DNA of 64,000 bases, taken from positions 682,001-746,000 of the forward strand of contig NZ_CABVIY010000003.1 in the NCBI RefSeq assembly GCF_902498195.1. Direction: 5' to 3'. The notes beneath the pieces were generated by a model, which did not search any database, was not told the DNA's origin, and saw only the letters and a list, made by a program, of their open reading frames with translations. Below, in pieces: positions 34,990 to 43,662 of the stretch. Both the position numbers and the translations under genes were made by a program. How positions within the stretch are numbered: the first letter of the stretch is position 1; every line of letters starts with the position of its first letter. This DNA comes from Pseudomonas fluorescens. GTDB taxonomy: Bacteria > Pseudomonadota > Gammaproteobacteria > Pseudomonadales > Pseudomonadaceae.

Positions 34990-36555
34990 ATGCACACGCT
35001 CATTGGCGCAGGTGATGCTCACGATGAATCCAGCACGACCATGGCAGCCGCGTATGTCCGCATGTCCACTGAACACCAGCAGTACTCGACCGAAAATCAA
35101 CTCGACGTCATCCGCATTTATGCCGCTACTCACACACTTGAGATCGTTAAGGTGTACACGGACATGGGCAAAAGTGGCCTTCGGCTGGAGGGCCGAGATG
35201 CACTGAAGCAACTGTTCTTCGATGTGGAGACCGGTCGTGCCGACTATTCAACAGTCCTGGTCTATGACGTCAGTCGCTGGGGCCGCTTTCAGGATCCTGA
35301 TGTCAGCGCCAGTTATGAAGTTCGGTGCCGCCAAGCAGGTGTCTCGGTTCAGTATTGTGCCGAGCAGTTCATCAATGACGGATCGCCAGTTTCCAATATT
35401 GTAAAAAGCGTAAAGCGGATGATGGCGGGCGAGTACAGTCGGGAGCTGTCAGTGAAGGTTTTTGCGGGGCAATCTCGACTGATTGAACTCGGTTATCGCC
35501 AAGGTGGCCCTGCAGGCTTTGGACTCAGGCGGCAATTAGTCGACAGCACCGGCTCACCCAAAAATGAATTGCGTCTCGGTGAACATAAGAGCATTCAAAC
35601 AGATCGTGTGATTTTGGTACCTGGCCCACCTGGCGAAGTCGAAATGGTGCTGCAGATTTACCGACTGTTCGTGGAGGAAGGCAGAAGCGAGCGTGAGATC
35701 GCCGATTGGTTAAATGCCCAGGGAGTACTCAATGATCGCTCACGACAATGGTCTAGAGGTACCGTGCATCAGGTACTGATCAATGAAAAATACGTTGGCA
35801 ATAACGTCTGGAACCACTGCTCGTTCAAACTGAAACAGACACGAACCCACAACCCACCTGAAGAATGGGTTCGAGCGGATGGAGTCTTCCGCCCTATTGT
35901 CAGCCCAATCCTTTTTCACGCTGCCCAATCGATCATTCAAACTCGCTCCTATCGAATGCCTGATGACGAAATGTTGCAGGTGTTGAAGGCTATCTATGAA
36001 CGCCGAGGTTTTTTGTCGGGTCTGGTCATAGATGAGGCCGAGGGCTGCCCCTCAAGTAGTGCCTACCAGCATCGGTTTGGAAGCTTGCTCCGCTGTTACT
36101 CCCTGATCGGCTACACACCAGCACGGGACTACCAATACATCGAAGCGAACAAACGACTTCGCAAGATGCACCCGCTACTGCTTCAGCAAACGACAATGAA
36201 AATCGCAGATGTGGGTGGTCATGTAGAAGTTGATCCGAGCACTGACCTCATGTTGGTGAACCATGAATTGTCCATTTCCCTCGTGCTGTGTCGCTGCCAA
36301 GTATCTATGGCTGGCTATAAGCGATGGAACATTCGTTTCGACTCAGGCCTGAACCCTGACCTAACGGTCGCCGTGCGAATGAAAGAACTCGAGGAAGCAG
36401 CCCAGGATTACTACATCCTACCCACCATCGACATGGAATGTCCTCACCTGCGCTTGGCGGAGAACAATCAAGCCAGCCTTGAGATTTACCGCTTCGACAC
36501 ATTGGACATTCTTTCGGAACTGACACGCCGCACTGATTACAGGAGGGTGGCATGA
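34990..36555 (+). CDS. Large serine recombinase
   Basis: A 521-aa serine recombinase. The N-terminal resolvase catalytic domain has YVRMSTEHQ (nucleophile Ser26) and the arginine motif DVSRWGRFQD. The recombinase domain follows (GYRQGGPAGFGLRR; then FVEEGRSEREIADWLNAQGV). The C-terminal ~180 residues are unassigned and lack an obvious zinc-ribbon Cys set. Predicted to integrate, excise or invert DNA between short att-like sites. Starts at 34975 (GTG), 34981 and 34990 are possible; 34990 has GAGG nine bases upstream. Its stop overlaps the ParB-like gene start (ATGA), an unusual coupling of a recombinase to partition proteins. Confidence 0.9.
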   Translation: MHTLIGAGDAHDESSTTMAAAYVRMSTEHQQYSTENQLDVIRIYAATHTLEIVKVYTDMGKSGLRLEGRDALKQLFFDVETGRADYSTVLVYDVSRWGRFQDPDVSASYEVRCRQAGVSVQYCAEQFINDGSPVSNIVKSVKRMMAGEYSRELSVKVFAGQSRLIELGYRQGGPAGFGLRRQLVDSTGSPKNELRLGEHKSIQTDRVILVPGPPGEVEMVLQIYRLFVEEGRSEREIADWLNAQGVLNDRSRQWSRGTVHQVLINEKYVGNNVWNHCSFKLKQTRTHNPPEEWVRADGVFRPIVSPILFHAAQSIIQTRSYRMPDDEMLQVLKAIYERRGFLSGLVIDEAEGCPSSSAYQHRFGSLLRCYSLIGYTPARDYQYIEANKRLRKMHPLLLQQTTMKIADVGGHVEVDPSTDLMLVNHELSISLVLCRCQVSMAGYKRWNIRFDSGLNPDLTVAVRMKELEEAAQDYYILPTIDMECPHLRLAENNQASLEIYRFDTLDILSELTRRTDYRRVA

Positions 36556-37463
36556 CAGTAATTCAATCCCCTCACAGAGCCTGGATGCATGTCGCGGAAG
36601 AGTCGACGATTCGACTCATTCCTCTGAGAGATATACGCGTCCTCAATTCACGGATGCGCAACAAACAGGTCTTCGCCAAATTGGTCGAGAACATCTCGGC
36701 ATTAGGGCTGAAACGTCCGATCACCGTGGCTCCCACGACCGGTGGTGCTGAGGCATTTGAGATCGTTTGTGGCCAAGGTCGCTTTGAAGCATTTCAAGCA
36801 CTGGGTGAGGAAAAAATCCCCTGCATTGTAGTGACGGCCAGTGAGGCGGATCGATACCTGATCGGCCTCGTTGAGAACCTGGCACGCAGGAAGCATTCGA
36901 ATCGCGAACTTCTGACTGCGATCCAGGTTCTCTCGGAACGTGGTTATTCCTGTCAGCAGATAGCCGGTAAAACCTGCCTTGATAGCGGCTACATACAGGG
37001 CATTCTCGTGTTGCTACGCCAAGGAGAGGAGCGGCTTATTGCTGCAGTCGAGAAAGGATGGCTGTCCATCAAACTGGCGATAGATATTGCCCGTTCGAAG
37101 GACAGTGACGTCCAACAAGCGATGATAGATGCCTATGAAAGCGGCCTGCTTAAGGGCGAGCAACTGATGAAGGTGCGTCGTCTGATTGATAAGCGAAAAA
37201 CCTTCGGCAAACAATATGGGCAATTGCCAGCCAGCACAGAGAAGACGACTCCCCAAAAGCTCCTCAACACCTATCAGAAGGAAGTTCGGCGCCAGAAAGT
37301 GATGATCAAAAAATCCGATATCAATGAACAACGGTTACTGATCATCGTTACGGCCATGCGCAAATTGATGGCCGACGAATACTTCAGCACTCTGCTTCGC
37401 AACGAAGACATCCCTGATTTACCAAAGCCTCTGGCCGACAGAATATTCGGAGAGAAGCCGTGA
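36552..37463 (+). CDS. ParB/RepB-like protein 1
   Basis: A 303-aa ParB-superfamily protein. The N-terminal domain has IPLRDIRVLNSRMR, the CTP/nuclease-fold motif GQGRFEAFQALG (74-85) and ENLARR (108-113). A helix-turn-helix (LSERGYSCQQIAGKTCL, about 127-143) and a RepB-type C-terminal region follow. Coupled by ATGA overlaps to the recombinase upstream and the second ParB-like gene downstream. It may bind a centromere-like site and act with the distant parA, or guide the recombinase; both are inference. Confidence 0.85.
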   Translation: MTVIQSPHRAWMHVAEESTIRLIPLRDIRVLNSRMRNKQVFAKLVENISALGLKRPITVAPTTGGAEAFEIVCGQGRFEAFQALGEEKIPCIVVTASEADRYLIGLVENLARRKHSNRELLTAIQVLSERGYSCQQIAGKTCLDSGYIQGILVLLRQGEERLIAAVEKGWLSIKLAIDIARSKDSDVQQAMIDAYESGLLKGEQLMKVRRLIDKRKTFGKQYGQLPASTEKTTPQKLLNTYQKEVRRQKVMIKKSDINEQRLLIIVTAMRKLMADEYFSTLLRNEDIPDLPKPLADRIFGEKP

Positions 37464-38368
37464 TGGGTGAGATCAAGCAAGCATTTGAGGAACGTGTCAT
37501 TGCGATTCCGCTGGAGCAGATCCTTCCATCGCGCAAGGTCGAGCACTTGATCGCTGGTAGTAAAAAATATGCCAGCATTTTGAGCTCAATTAAAGAATTA
37601 GGTGTGATCGAACCATTGGTGGTTCACCCGAAACAGGTCATCGCTGGAGGGATATCTTCGTTCATGCTTTTGGATGGACATCTTCGACTCGAAGCGCTTA
37701 AGTCCCTCGGAGCACATGAGGCGCTATGCCTGATTTCTACCGATGACGAGGGCTTTACCTACAATCGGCAAATCAACCGGCTGACGCCCATACAAGAACA
37801 CAAAATGATTGTCTCTGCGTTGAAAAAGGGTATCGAGGCGTCTCGCATTGCTACGGTGCTGGGGATCAATGTGGATCGAGTCCACGACAGAGAAAATTTA
37901 CTGCGTGGCATAGCCCCCGAGGCCGCAGAAATGCTAAAGGTTCGCATGGTACCGCAGGATGTATTTCGCTCCCTTCGGCAGATGAAACCCATCCGTCAGA
38001 TAGAAACAGTAGAAATGATGATCTCGGCCAACTGCTTCACCCGGAACTACGCTCGTATGGTGTTGGCGGCGTCCAGGCCGGAGATGCTAATTGAACAAAA
38101 GAAGAAGCCCACACATGAAGTAAGTGCAGTGGACATTGCTCGCATGGAGCGAGAAATGGAAAACCTCCAGCATGACTACAGGCAAGTGGAGGATACCCTC
38201 GGTGAAACGATGCTGGTCTTGGTCGTAGCCAAGGGGTATCTCATGCGCCTTCTCCGCAATCAGGCCATCGCTCTCTACCTGACTCACCACTACGCAGAAT
38301 TGCTTGAGGAGCTGGTCTCGATAATGGAGGCAGTTACTTCAGATGCCCGGCAACTGGAGCGGGAATAA
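37460..38368 (+). CDS. ParB/RepB-like protein 2
   Basis: A 302-aa protein with a ParB N-terminal domain: IPLEQILPSRKVEHLI, LDGHLRLEALKSLG (71-84) in place of the usual GxRR box, and NRLTPIQEHKMI. A predicted HTH (IEASRIATVLGINVDRV) and a RepB-like helical C-terminus follow. It is clearly related to its upstream neighbour in architecture but very diverged in sequence. Third gene of the recombinase operon. Confidence 0.85.
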   Translation: MMGEIKQAFEERVIAIPLEQILPSRKVEHLIAGSKKYASILSSIKELGVIEPLVVHPKQVIAGGISSFMLLDGHLRLEALKSLGAHEALCLISTDDEGFTYNRQINRLTPIQEHKMIVSALKKGIEASRIATVLGINVDRVHDRENLLRGIAPEAAEMLKVRMVPQDVFRSLRQMKPIRQIETVEMMISANCFTRNYARMVLAASRPEMLIEQKKKPTHEVSAVDIARMEREMENLQHDYRQVEDTLGETMLVLVVAKGYLMRLLRNQAIALYLTHHYAELLEELVSIMEAVTSDARQLERE

Positions 38369-38417
38369 CGACAAGGCATAAAGGGACTACGCTGATCTTT
38401 TCCACGGAGGAATCGCT

Positions 38418-38627
38418 ATGTCCAACGCAGATCTGCTCCCTTCCCTGCTTTGCAAGATCAACGAAAATCAGCTCGCGCTCGAGGCCGCAATCATGGAGCT
38501 CACAAACTGGGTTGAACAGCGCGGATCAGGTGACGTTGCGCAGAACGTTCGGGGAGCACTTGAAGCCATAAGCAGGAACGAAGATTTCGTCAATTTGACC
38601 CTCGCGGTGCTTATGGCACCGGAATAA
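38418..38627 (+). CDS. Small helical protein of the par element (copy A)
   Basis: A 69-aa protein, MSNADLLPSLLCKINENQLA ... EQRGSGDVAQNVRGALEAI, nearly identical to 48644-48853. The 20 bases before the ATG, with GGAGG, are also shared. It follows the recombinase-ParB-RepB operon by 49 bp and may be its last gene. Predicted all-helical; function unknown. Confidence 0.75.
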   Translation: MSNADLLPSLLCKINENQLALEAAIMELTNWVEQRGSGDVAQNVRGALEAISRNEDFVNLTLAVLMAPE

Positions 38628-38807
38628 CCAAGCCTCGACTTTGGTGACTTCCCCCGAACCGACTCATCTCGCCGCCCGCCTTTACATGTTGAGCAGGGGA
38701 AATTTCATCTATCAACTCAAACTTTTCACTTCAGCGGGCGTCCTCTCTTTAGAGCTGCGGACATAGCTTCGCAATTCAAGACGACTGACCTCAGCTAAGG
38801 AACGGTG

Positions 38808-39248
38808 ATGACGTTTTATATTTTCCTCCTCGCATGCGGATCTGCGGCAAGCACAGGTCTCTTCTTTAAACCGGGCCAGTGGTACGAATCTCTGGCGAAA
38901 CCCGGCGTCACACCGCCCAACTGGATGTTCCCGATTGCCTGGACAACTATTTATCTATTGCTCGCTTGGGCTGGATACCGATTGACCCAGATACCTGGAA
39001 GTCAGGTGGTGCTGGCTTTATGGGCCGCTCAGATTGCGCTCAATACGCTGTGGACACCGGTATTTTTCGGAGCGCAACGCGTTCTCGCCAGCATGGTGAT
39101 TTTGACATTGCTGTGGCTTGTGGTCGCGGTAATGGTGGTTTTGGCAGTGCAGCTTGACGTGATCACTGGCTTGATCCTGTTTCCTTACCTAGTGTGGCTT
39201 TGTGTAGCCGGCGCGTTGAATTTCTCCATCTTGCGCAGTAACCGCTGA
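38808..39248 (+). CDS. tspO: TspO/MBR family membrane protein
   Basis: A 146-aa five-helix membrane protein of the TspO (translocator) family: WYESLAKPGVTPPNWMFPIAWTTIY (family signature after the first helix) and WAAQIALNTLWTPVFFG. In bacteria TspO binds porphyrins and takes part in stress and light responses. ATG 38808 follows AAGGAA; the GTG at 38805 is less likely. Single gene, no partner nearby. Confidence 0.9.
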   Translation: MTFYIFLLACGSAASTGLFFKPGQWYESLAKPGVTPPNWMFPIAWTTIYLLLAWAGYRLTQIPGSQVVLALWAAQIALNTLWTPVFFGAQRVLASMVILTLLWLVVAVMVVLAVQLDVITGLILFPYLVWLCVAGALNFSILRSNR

Positions 39249-39386
39249 TACGAACTCAAAACGGGGTACATAAAGCCCTGTCCTGGTAGCGAAACCGAGT
39301 GGGTAGCGTGCGTAAATTCAACGAAAAGCTCGCTAACTGCTGCGCATTATCGAGCCTCACCTGCATAACGTGATCAAGGGAAACAA

Positions 39387-39689
39387 GTGAACGAATACAT
39401 ACTGTTGATGCACCAAGACGCCCCCAACTCGGAGGCGGCAAATGATCCGTCTCATTGGGCTCGATATATCGCCCAACTGCGCGGCACCGGCAGATTCGAT
39501 GGCGGTAGCTCGATTGGTCAGGGGGAACGCCTGCGCAAAGGTCAGTTGAGCCAGCCCAGCGTTACTGATATCAGTGGCTTCATCCGAGTCCGTGCAGGCA
39601 ATCTTGAAGAGGCTAAGAAGTTACTTGCTGGCAACCCGGTGTATGAGGCGGGTGGCACAGTGGAAATTCGTGAGCTGCCCAGCACCTAA
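39387..39689 (+). CDS. YCII-related (YciI/DGPF-like) small protein
   Basis: A 100-aa protein with the YCII fold: MNEYILLMHQDAPN, WARYIAQLRGTGRFDGGSS, GFIRVRAGNLEEAKKLLAGNPVYEAGGTVEIREL. GTG 39387 follows AAGGGAA. Members are often encoded near ECF sigma factors; here the sigma factor gene 39862-40425 is convergent. Function of the family is poorly defined (possible dehalogenase-like or ligand-binding). Confidence 0.8.
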   Translation: MNEYILLMHQDAPNSEAANDPSHWARYIAQLRGTGRFDGGSSIGQGERLRKGQLSQPSVTDISGFIRVRAGNLEEAKKLLAGNPVYEAGGTVEIRELPST

Positions 39690-39861
39690 AGGCCAAGCTC
39701 AAAATCGTGGCGGACTGTCTGGAGTCGATTGCTGTCTATGTTAGTAGGCTGCATCTGACCGTTTTGCGCCATGTCGCTGCTCCGCAATGGACTCTGCCGC
39801 CCTTCCCAGAGGCGGCAATCCAACCTGCTGCCGAAGCCAACCCTTCCAAACTTGTTTGCTT

Positions 39862-40425
39862 TTATGAACGGCGATCATTTCCAGCAGCAGGCGAAGCAAA
39901 CCTGAATTTGGTACCAACGTAGCCACGCGCCAAGCATGTACGGCAGTGCTGTATACCTTTGGCAATCTGCTTTTCAACGGTGCTTTCGTTGATGTTCATC
40001 TGCGTGGCGATCTCACGCATGGTGAATCCTTCGCATCGGGATAGCTGAAATACTGTGCGGTACTTCTCCGGCAGTCCCCTCAACGCTTCGGTCAATATCT
40101 CCAGCTCCTCACAGATTCCGGCAGCCTCGTCCGGTGGTGTCAACGGACACTCGACCTCTTCGGCCATCTCACTTTCGCCTAGGTAACGACCATGAGTGGT
40201 GTCCTGTCGGTGCTTATCTAGCAACAGGTTGGTGGCCGTACGGTAGAGATAGGCCAGGGGTTTGTCAGGCTGCTTGGTCGAATGCCGTGCCGCACGCAGC
40301 CAAGTCTCCTGAACAATGTCCGATGCAGTAGCGGAGGAGCCGGCTCGGCGCTGGATATAAGCCTTGATGTCCTCGTAATGGACTTCAACCAGCTGGGTCA
40401 GGGTGAGGCGTTCACTTACGGCCAT
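39862..40425 (-). CDS. FecI-type ECF sigma factor
   Basis: A 187-aa ECF sigma factor: region 2 (YIQRRAGSSATASDIVQETW, LAYLYRTATNLLLD) and region 4 (LPEKYRTVFQLSRCEGFTMREIA). It is divergent from the TonB-dependent receptor gene, with two Fur-like boxes between, the usual layout for iron-starvation sigma factors. No FecR-type antisigma gene is adjacent, and the receptor has no N-terminal signalling domain, so the surface-signalling chain seems incomplete at this locus. Confidence 0.88.
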   Translation of the reverse strand: MAVSERLTLTQLVEVHYEDIKAYIQRRAGSSATASDIVQETWLRAARHSTKQPDKPLAYLYRTATNLLLDKHRQDTTHGRYLGESEMAEEVECPLTPPDEAAGICEELEILTEALRGLPEKYRTVFQLSRCEGFTMREIATQMNINESTVEKQIAKGIQHCRTCLARGYVGTKFRFASPAAGNDRRS

Positions 40426-40468
40426 TATCGAGAACAGTCAGGTCGGGGAATAGGTTTAACGCTATCAC

Positions 40469-40489
40469 ATTTGATAAATACTCTCAAAT
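40469..40489. promoter_or_regulatory. Fur-like box, sigma-factor side
   Basis: ATTTGATAAATACTCTCAAA lies about 45 bp before the sigma factor start. The reverse strand reads close to the NATGAGAATnATTATCATT-type Fur consensus with several mismatches. Confidence 0.5.
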
Positions 40490-40526
40490 GCGTATAAACC
40501 TTATTCCGAATACAATCACATTTGCG

Positions 40527-40545
40527 TATGATACATATTCTCAAT
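40527..40545. promoter_or_regulatory. Fur-like box, receptor side
   Basis: GTATGATACATATTCTCAA reads on the reverse strand as TTGAGAATATGTATCATAC, close to the Fur consensus; 26 bp before the receptor ATG. Predicts iron repression of the receptor. Confidence 0.6.
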
Positions 40546-40571
40546 AACAGCAAAACCAAATGTGAGTCCGC

Positions 40572-42827
40572 ATGTCCCCCTCCCTCTCCCTCTGTTCACA
40601 AAATACCGTTTCGCCGCGCGCGCCTTTGGCATTGCGCCCTCTGGCTCTCGCCGTGCTCATGCTGGCAGCCGGCATCGCCTGTGCTGCGCCCTCTTTGCAG
40701 GCGGCGGAACAAAATGAGCAGCTCGAGACGGCGGGTGCCTTGAACCTGGCCCCTATCGCCATTACCGAGACAGCCACCCGTGAACGCAGTGCCGTCACCG
40801 AAGACACCCACTCCTACACGACGGAAGCTGCACGCACGGCCACGCCGCTGAGCATGTCGCTGCGGGAGACGCCGCAATCGGTCAGCGTCATCACCCAGCA
40901 GCGCATAGAAGACCAGGATCTGAATACCATTCTCGACGTGGTCAACAACGCCACTGGGGTGTCGGTCAACCGCTACGAGACCAGCCGGGCGCAGTTCAAC
41001 GCCCGTGGCTTTGAACTCAACTCGTTGATGATCGATGGCGTACCCACGATCTTCGAGCAGCCATGGAGTTCGGGGGAAGTTTTCAGCAGCCTGGCCATGT
41101 ATGACCGCGTTGAAATCGTGCGCGGCGCCAACGGTTTGATGACCGGGGCCGGTGATCCTTCCGCAACCATCAACATGGTGCGCAAGCGCGCCAGCAGCAC
41201 GGATCTGAAGGGCTCTCTGGAACTGAGCGCGGGTACCTGGGACACCTATGGCGTCGAGGCCGATGTGTCCAGCGCACTGAACTCCGAAGGCACTATCCGT
41301 GGGCGTCTGGTCGCAGAGACGAACGAAGGCGACACCTGGATCGATATGAACTCGACCAAGCGCCAGACCCTGTACGGCACCATGGATATCGACCTGACGC
41401 CGGACACCACGCTGTGGTTCGGCTTGAGCCGGCAGGAAAGCAATGCCGACTCGCCGATGTGGGGTGGTTTGCCCGTCTGGTACGCCGACGGCAGCCGCAC
41501 CCACTGGAGTCGCTCGAAGACCACCTCCGCCAAGTGGAGCAAGTGGGACACCACTTACGAGACCTACTTCGTAAATCTCGATCACAAGTTCGCCAACGAC
41601 TGGCAAGTCAACCTCAGCTACAACCGTGGCGAGCGCAAAGGCGACTCTTCCCTGCTCTACCTGTCCGGAAATCCAGGCCAGAATGGCAGCTCCGGCATGT
41701 TTTCGTTCCCGGCGACCTACAAGACTGAAACCACCCAGGATGACTACGGCATCCGCTTCAGTGGCCCGTTTTCGATGTTGGGTCGTGAGCACGAACTGGC
41801 CTTCGGTTATGTCGACAGCAAACAGAAATTCGACGCCGACTCACTCGACGCGCAGACAGGCTTTGATGGCGTTGCCGATTTCGATTCCTACAAAGGGGAT
41901 TTCCCCGAACCAATCTGGGGCCCGAGAACAGACTACGGCTACAGCGAAACTCGCCAGAAAGGACTTTACGCCGCAACGCGCTTGAACGTGACCGACGATT
42001 TGAAAGTGATTCTCGGCGCGCGTGAGAGCTGGTACGAGAAGACCAGTGATGACGTCTTCTCGGAAGTGAGCAAGGTCGATGTCGATCATGAGCTGACCCC
42101 CTACGCCGGCGTGGTCTATGATCTCACCGACAACCTCTCGGCTTATGCCAGCTACACGGAAATCTTCCTGCCGCAATCAGTACGCGACAGCAGCGGCCAG
42201 ACGTTGGAACCTATCGTTGGCGAAAGCACTGAACTGGGCCTCAAGGGTGAATACTTCGATGGCCGCTTGAACGCCTCCGCTGCCATTTTCCAGATCAAGC
42301 AGGATAACCTGGGCCAGAACACCGGCGAGCTGATCGACCCTTCGAATCCGGTCGGCGGCTTCGCCTACAAGGCCAGCGAAGGTGCAACCAGCAAGGGCTT
42401 CGAGCTGGAAGTCTCCGGCGAACTGGCGACCGACTGGAATGCTTCGGTGGGTTACACCCAGTTCACCGCCGAAGATGCCAACGGCGACGACGTGAACACG
42501 CTGTACCCGACCAAGTTGCTGCGTACGTTCACCACCTACCGTCTGCCCGGCGTGTTCAACAAGCTGACCATTGGCGGCGGGGTTAACTGGCAGGACTCGA
42601 TCTACACCTACGCCACCAACCCGGCAGGCAACTCCGAGAAAATCCAGCAGGATGCCTATGCCCTGGTCAACCTGATGGCGCGCTACGAGATCACCGATAA
42701 CCTCTCGGCGCAGGTGAATGCCAACAACGTCACCGACGAGAAATACTTCGACATCTTTGATGCCTACGGTGCGCTGACTTACGGTGCGCCGCGTAGCATT
42801 ACTGCTTCCGCGAAGTACCGGTTCTAA
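40572..42827 (+). CDS. TonB-dependent siderophore receptor
   Basis: A 751-aa outer-membrane receptor of the FhuE/FpvA/ferrichrome type. A long signal peptide ends near SLQAAEQ. There is no STN signalling domain: the plug begins soon after (MSLRETPQSVSVITQQRIEDQ, then GVSVNRYETSRAQFNARGF). Beta-barrel strands follow and the chain ends in the canonical C-terminal ASAKYRF. The TonB-box region is around LNLAPIAITE. Predicted to import a ferric hydroxamate-type siderophore. Iron-regulated by the preceding Fur-like box; terminator at 42890. Confidence 0.9.
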   Translation: MSPSLSLCSQNTVSPRAPLALRPLALAVLMLAAGIACAAPSLQAAEQNEQLETAGALNLAPIAITETATRERSAVTEDTHSYTTEAARTATPLSMSLRETPQSVSVITQQRIEDQDLNTILDVVNNATGVSVNRYETSRAQFNARGFELNSLMIDGVPTIFEQPWSSGEVFSSLAMYDRVEIVRGANGLMTGAGDPSATINMVRKRASSTDLKGSLELSAGTWDTYGVEADVSSALNSEGTIRGRLVAETNEGDTWIDMNSTKRQTLYGTMDIDLTPDTTLWFGLSRQESNADSPMWGGLPVWYADGSRTHWSRSKTTSAKWSKWDTTYETYFVNLDHKFANDWQVNLSYNRGERKGDSSLLYLSGNPGQNGSSGMFSFPATYKTETTQDDYGIRFSGPFSMLGREHELAFGYVDSKQKFDADSLDAQTGFDGVADFDSYKGDFPEPIWGPRTDYGYSETRQKGLYAATRLNVTDDLKVILGARESWYEKTSDDVFSEVSKVDVDHELTPYAGVVYDLTDNLSAYASYTEIFLPQSVRDSSGQTLEPIVGESTELGLKGEYFDGRLNASAAIFQIKQDNLGQNTGELIDPSNPVGGFAYKASEGATSKGFELEVSGELATDWNASVGYTQFTAEDANGDDVNTLYPTKLLRTFTTYRLPGVFNKLTIGGGVNWQDSIYTYATNPAGNSEKIQQDAYALVNLMARYEITDNLSAQVNANNVTDEKYFDIFDAYGALTYGAPRSITASAKYRF

Positions 42828-42889
42828 GATGCTGAATGGGGTGGCGAGAATTTTTTTACTGCCCAAGAAACCGACGTAATGACACAACA

Positions 42890-42921
42890 CAACACCGGCC
42901 TTGCGCCGGTGTTGTGCTTTT
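42890..42921 (+). terminator. Terminator of the receptor gene
   Basis: CAACACCGGC / GCCGGTGTTG perfect 10-bp stem with a 5-base loop, followed by TGCTTTT. Confidence 0.88.
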
Positions 42922-43083
42922 CGCTGATCGGCACCCTGCAATGGGTCGAGTAATGTTCGCAGAAAAAACCAAGCACCCCGCTATACCCGCCTCATTGGCG
43001 GCGCCGTTCAACCAGTGGGAGCCCACTTTTCGGTTGCAGTGAAGCGCACTATGATCGAAAGGTGATTTCATGGGAGTAAGGCT

Positions 43084-43317
43084 ATGTCCCGTCGAAAAGT
43101 GGGTGCCCTTTTCGCTCTTGCTGTGATCGGCTCAGCCGCAGCTTACTCCGCGCATTTCGTTGGCGAGCAGATAGCCTACCTGCATGACAAGCTCTCTCCT
43201 CCAACAGAACAGCTAAAGCTTTCCTCTGATTGGCCAGGAACAGCAGCCAGCCTTCCAGCGCTTGGCGAACTACCTAAAGTTCAATTCCAACATGACACGG
43301 CACAACCGAAGTACTAG
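43084..43317 (+). CDS. Small membrane-anchored protein
   Basis: A 77-aa protein: one N-terminal hydrophobic segment (GALFALAVIGSAAAYSAHFV) that may be a signal anchor, then a polar tail (YLHDKLSPPTEQLKLSSD). ATG 43084 follows AGTAAGG. No family recognised. A terminator follows at 43406. Confidence 0.5.
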   Translation: MSRRKVGALFALAVIGSAAAYSAHFVGEQIAYLHDKLSPPTEQLKLSSDWPGTAASLPALGELPKVQFQHDTAQPKY

Positions 43318-43405
43318 CTTGCGAACCTGGAAGTCATTCGCCATCTATCACGATATTTTCACATCCATCAACGTACGGTAGATGTAGCTCCTTTTGTGAT
43401 TACCC

Positions 43406-43434
43406 GCCCGCTCTCCCCATAGCGGGCTTTTTTT
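43406..43434 (+). terminator. Terminator after the small membrane protein
   Basis: GCCCGCT / AGCGGGC stem, 8-base loop, T7 tract. Confidence 0.88.
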
Positions 43435-43511
43435 CGTGTGCAGTAAACCCGACTGTGACTTCAGTCGTCACGGGGCTCACCTTTACGTCTGTACCACGCC
43501 AGCAATGTCGG

Positions 43512-43539
43512 TAGCCGGGCCCAGGTGCCCGAAAAGCGA
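43512..43539. repeat. REP-like palindrome, copy 4
   Basis: TAGCCGGGCCCAGGTGCCCG followed by AAAAGCGA, the same stem and tail as the other copies. The remainder of 43435-43662 holds no gene. Confidence 0.55.
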
Positions 43540-43662
43540 TTTCTCCATCTTGCGCTACTGTCTCAACATTGTTGGGCTATAGAGAAAGGAATACCGCATG
43601 CTTTATTTTCAGGAAATGCTTGGCATTCGCTATGTGCTGAAGCTCCGCATTAGAGTCCACCA

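Noticed and set aside
40596..41792. 398-codon minus-strand frame opposite the siderophore receptor
   Set aside because: GC-rich antisense shadow; the receptor frame is well supported.
42177..42941. 254-codon minus-strand frame over the receptor 3' end
   Set aside because: Antisense shadow that also crosses the receptor terminator.
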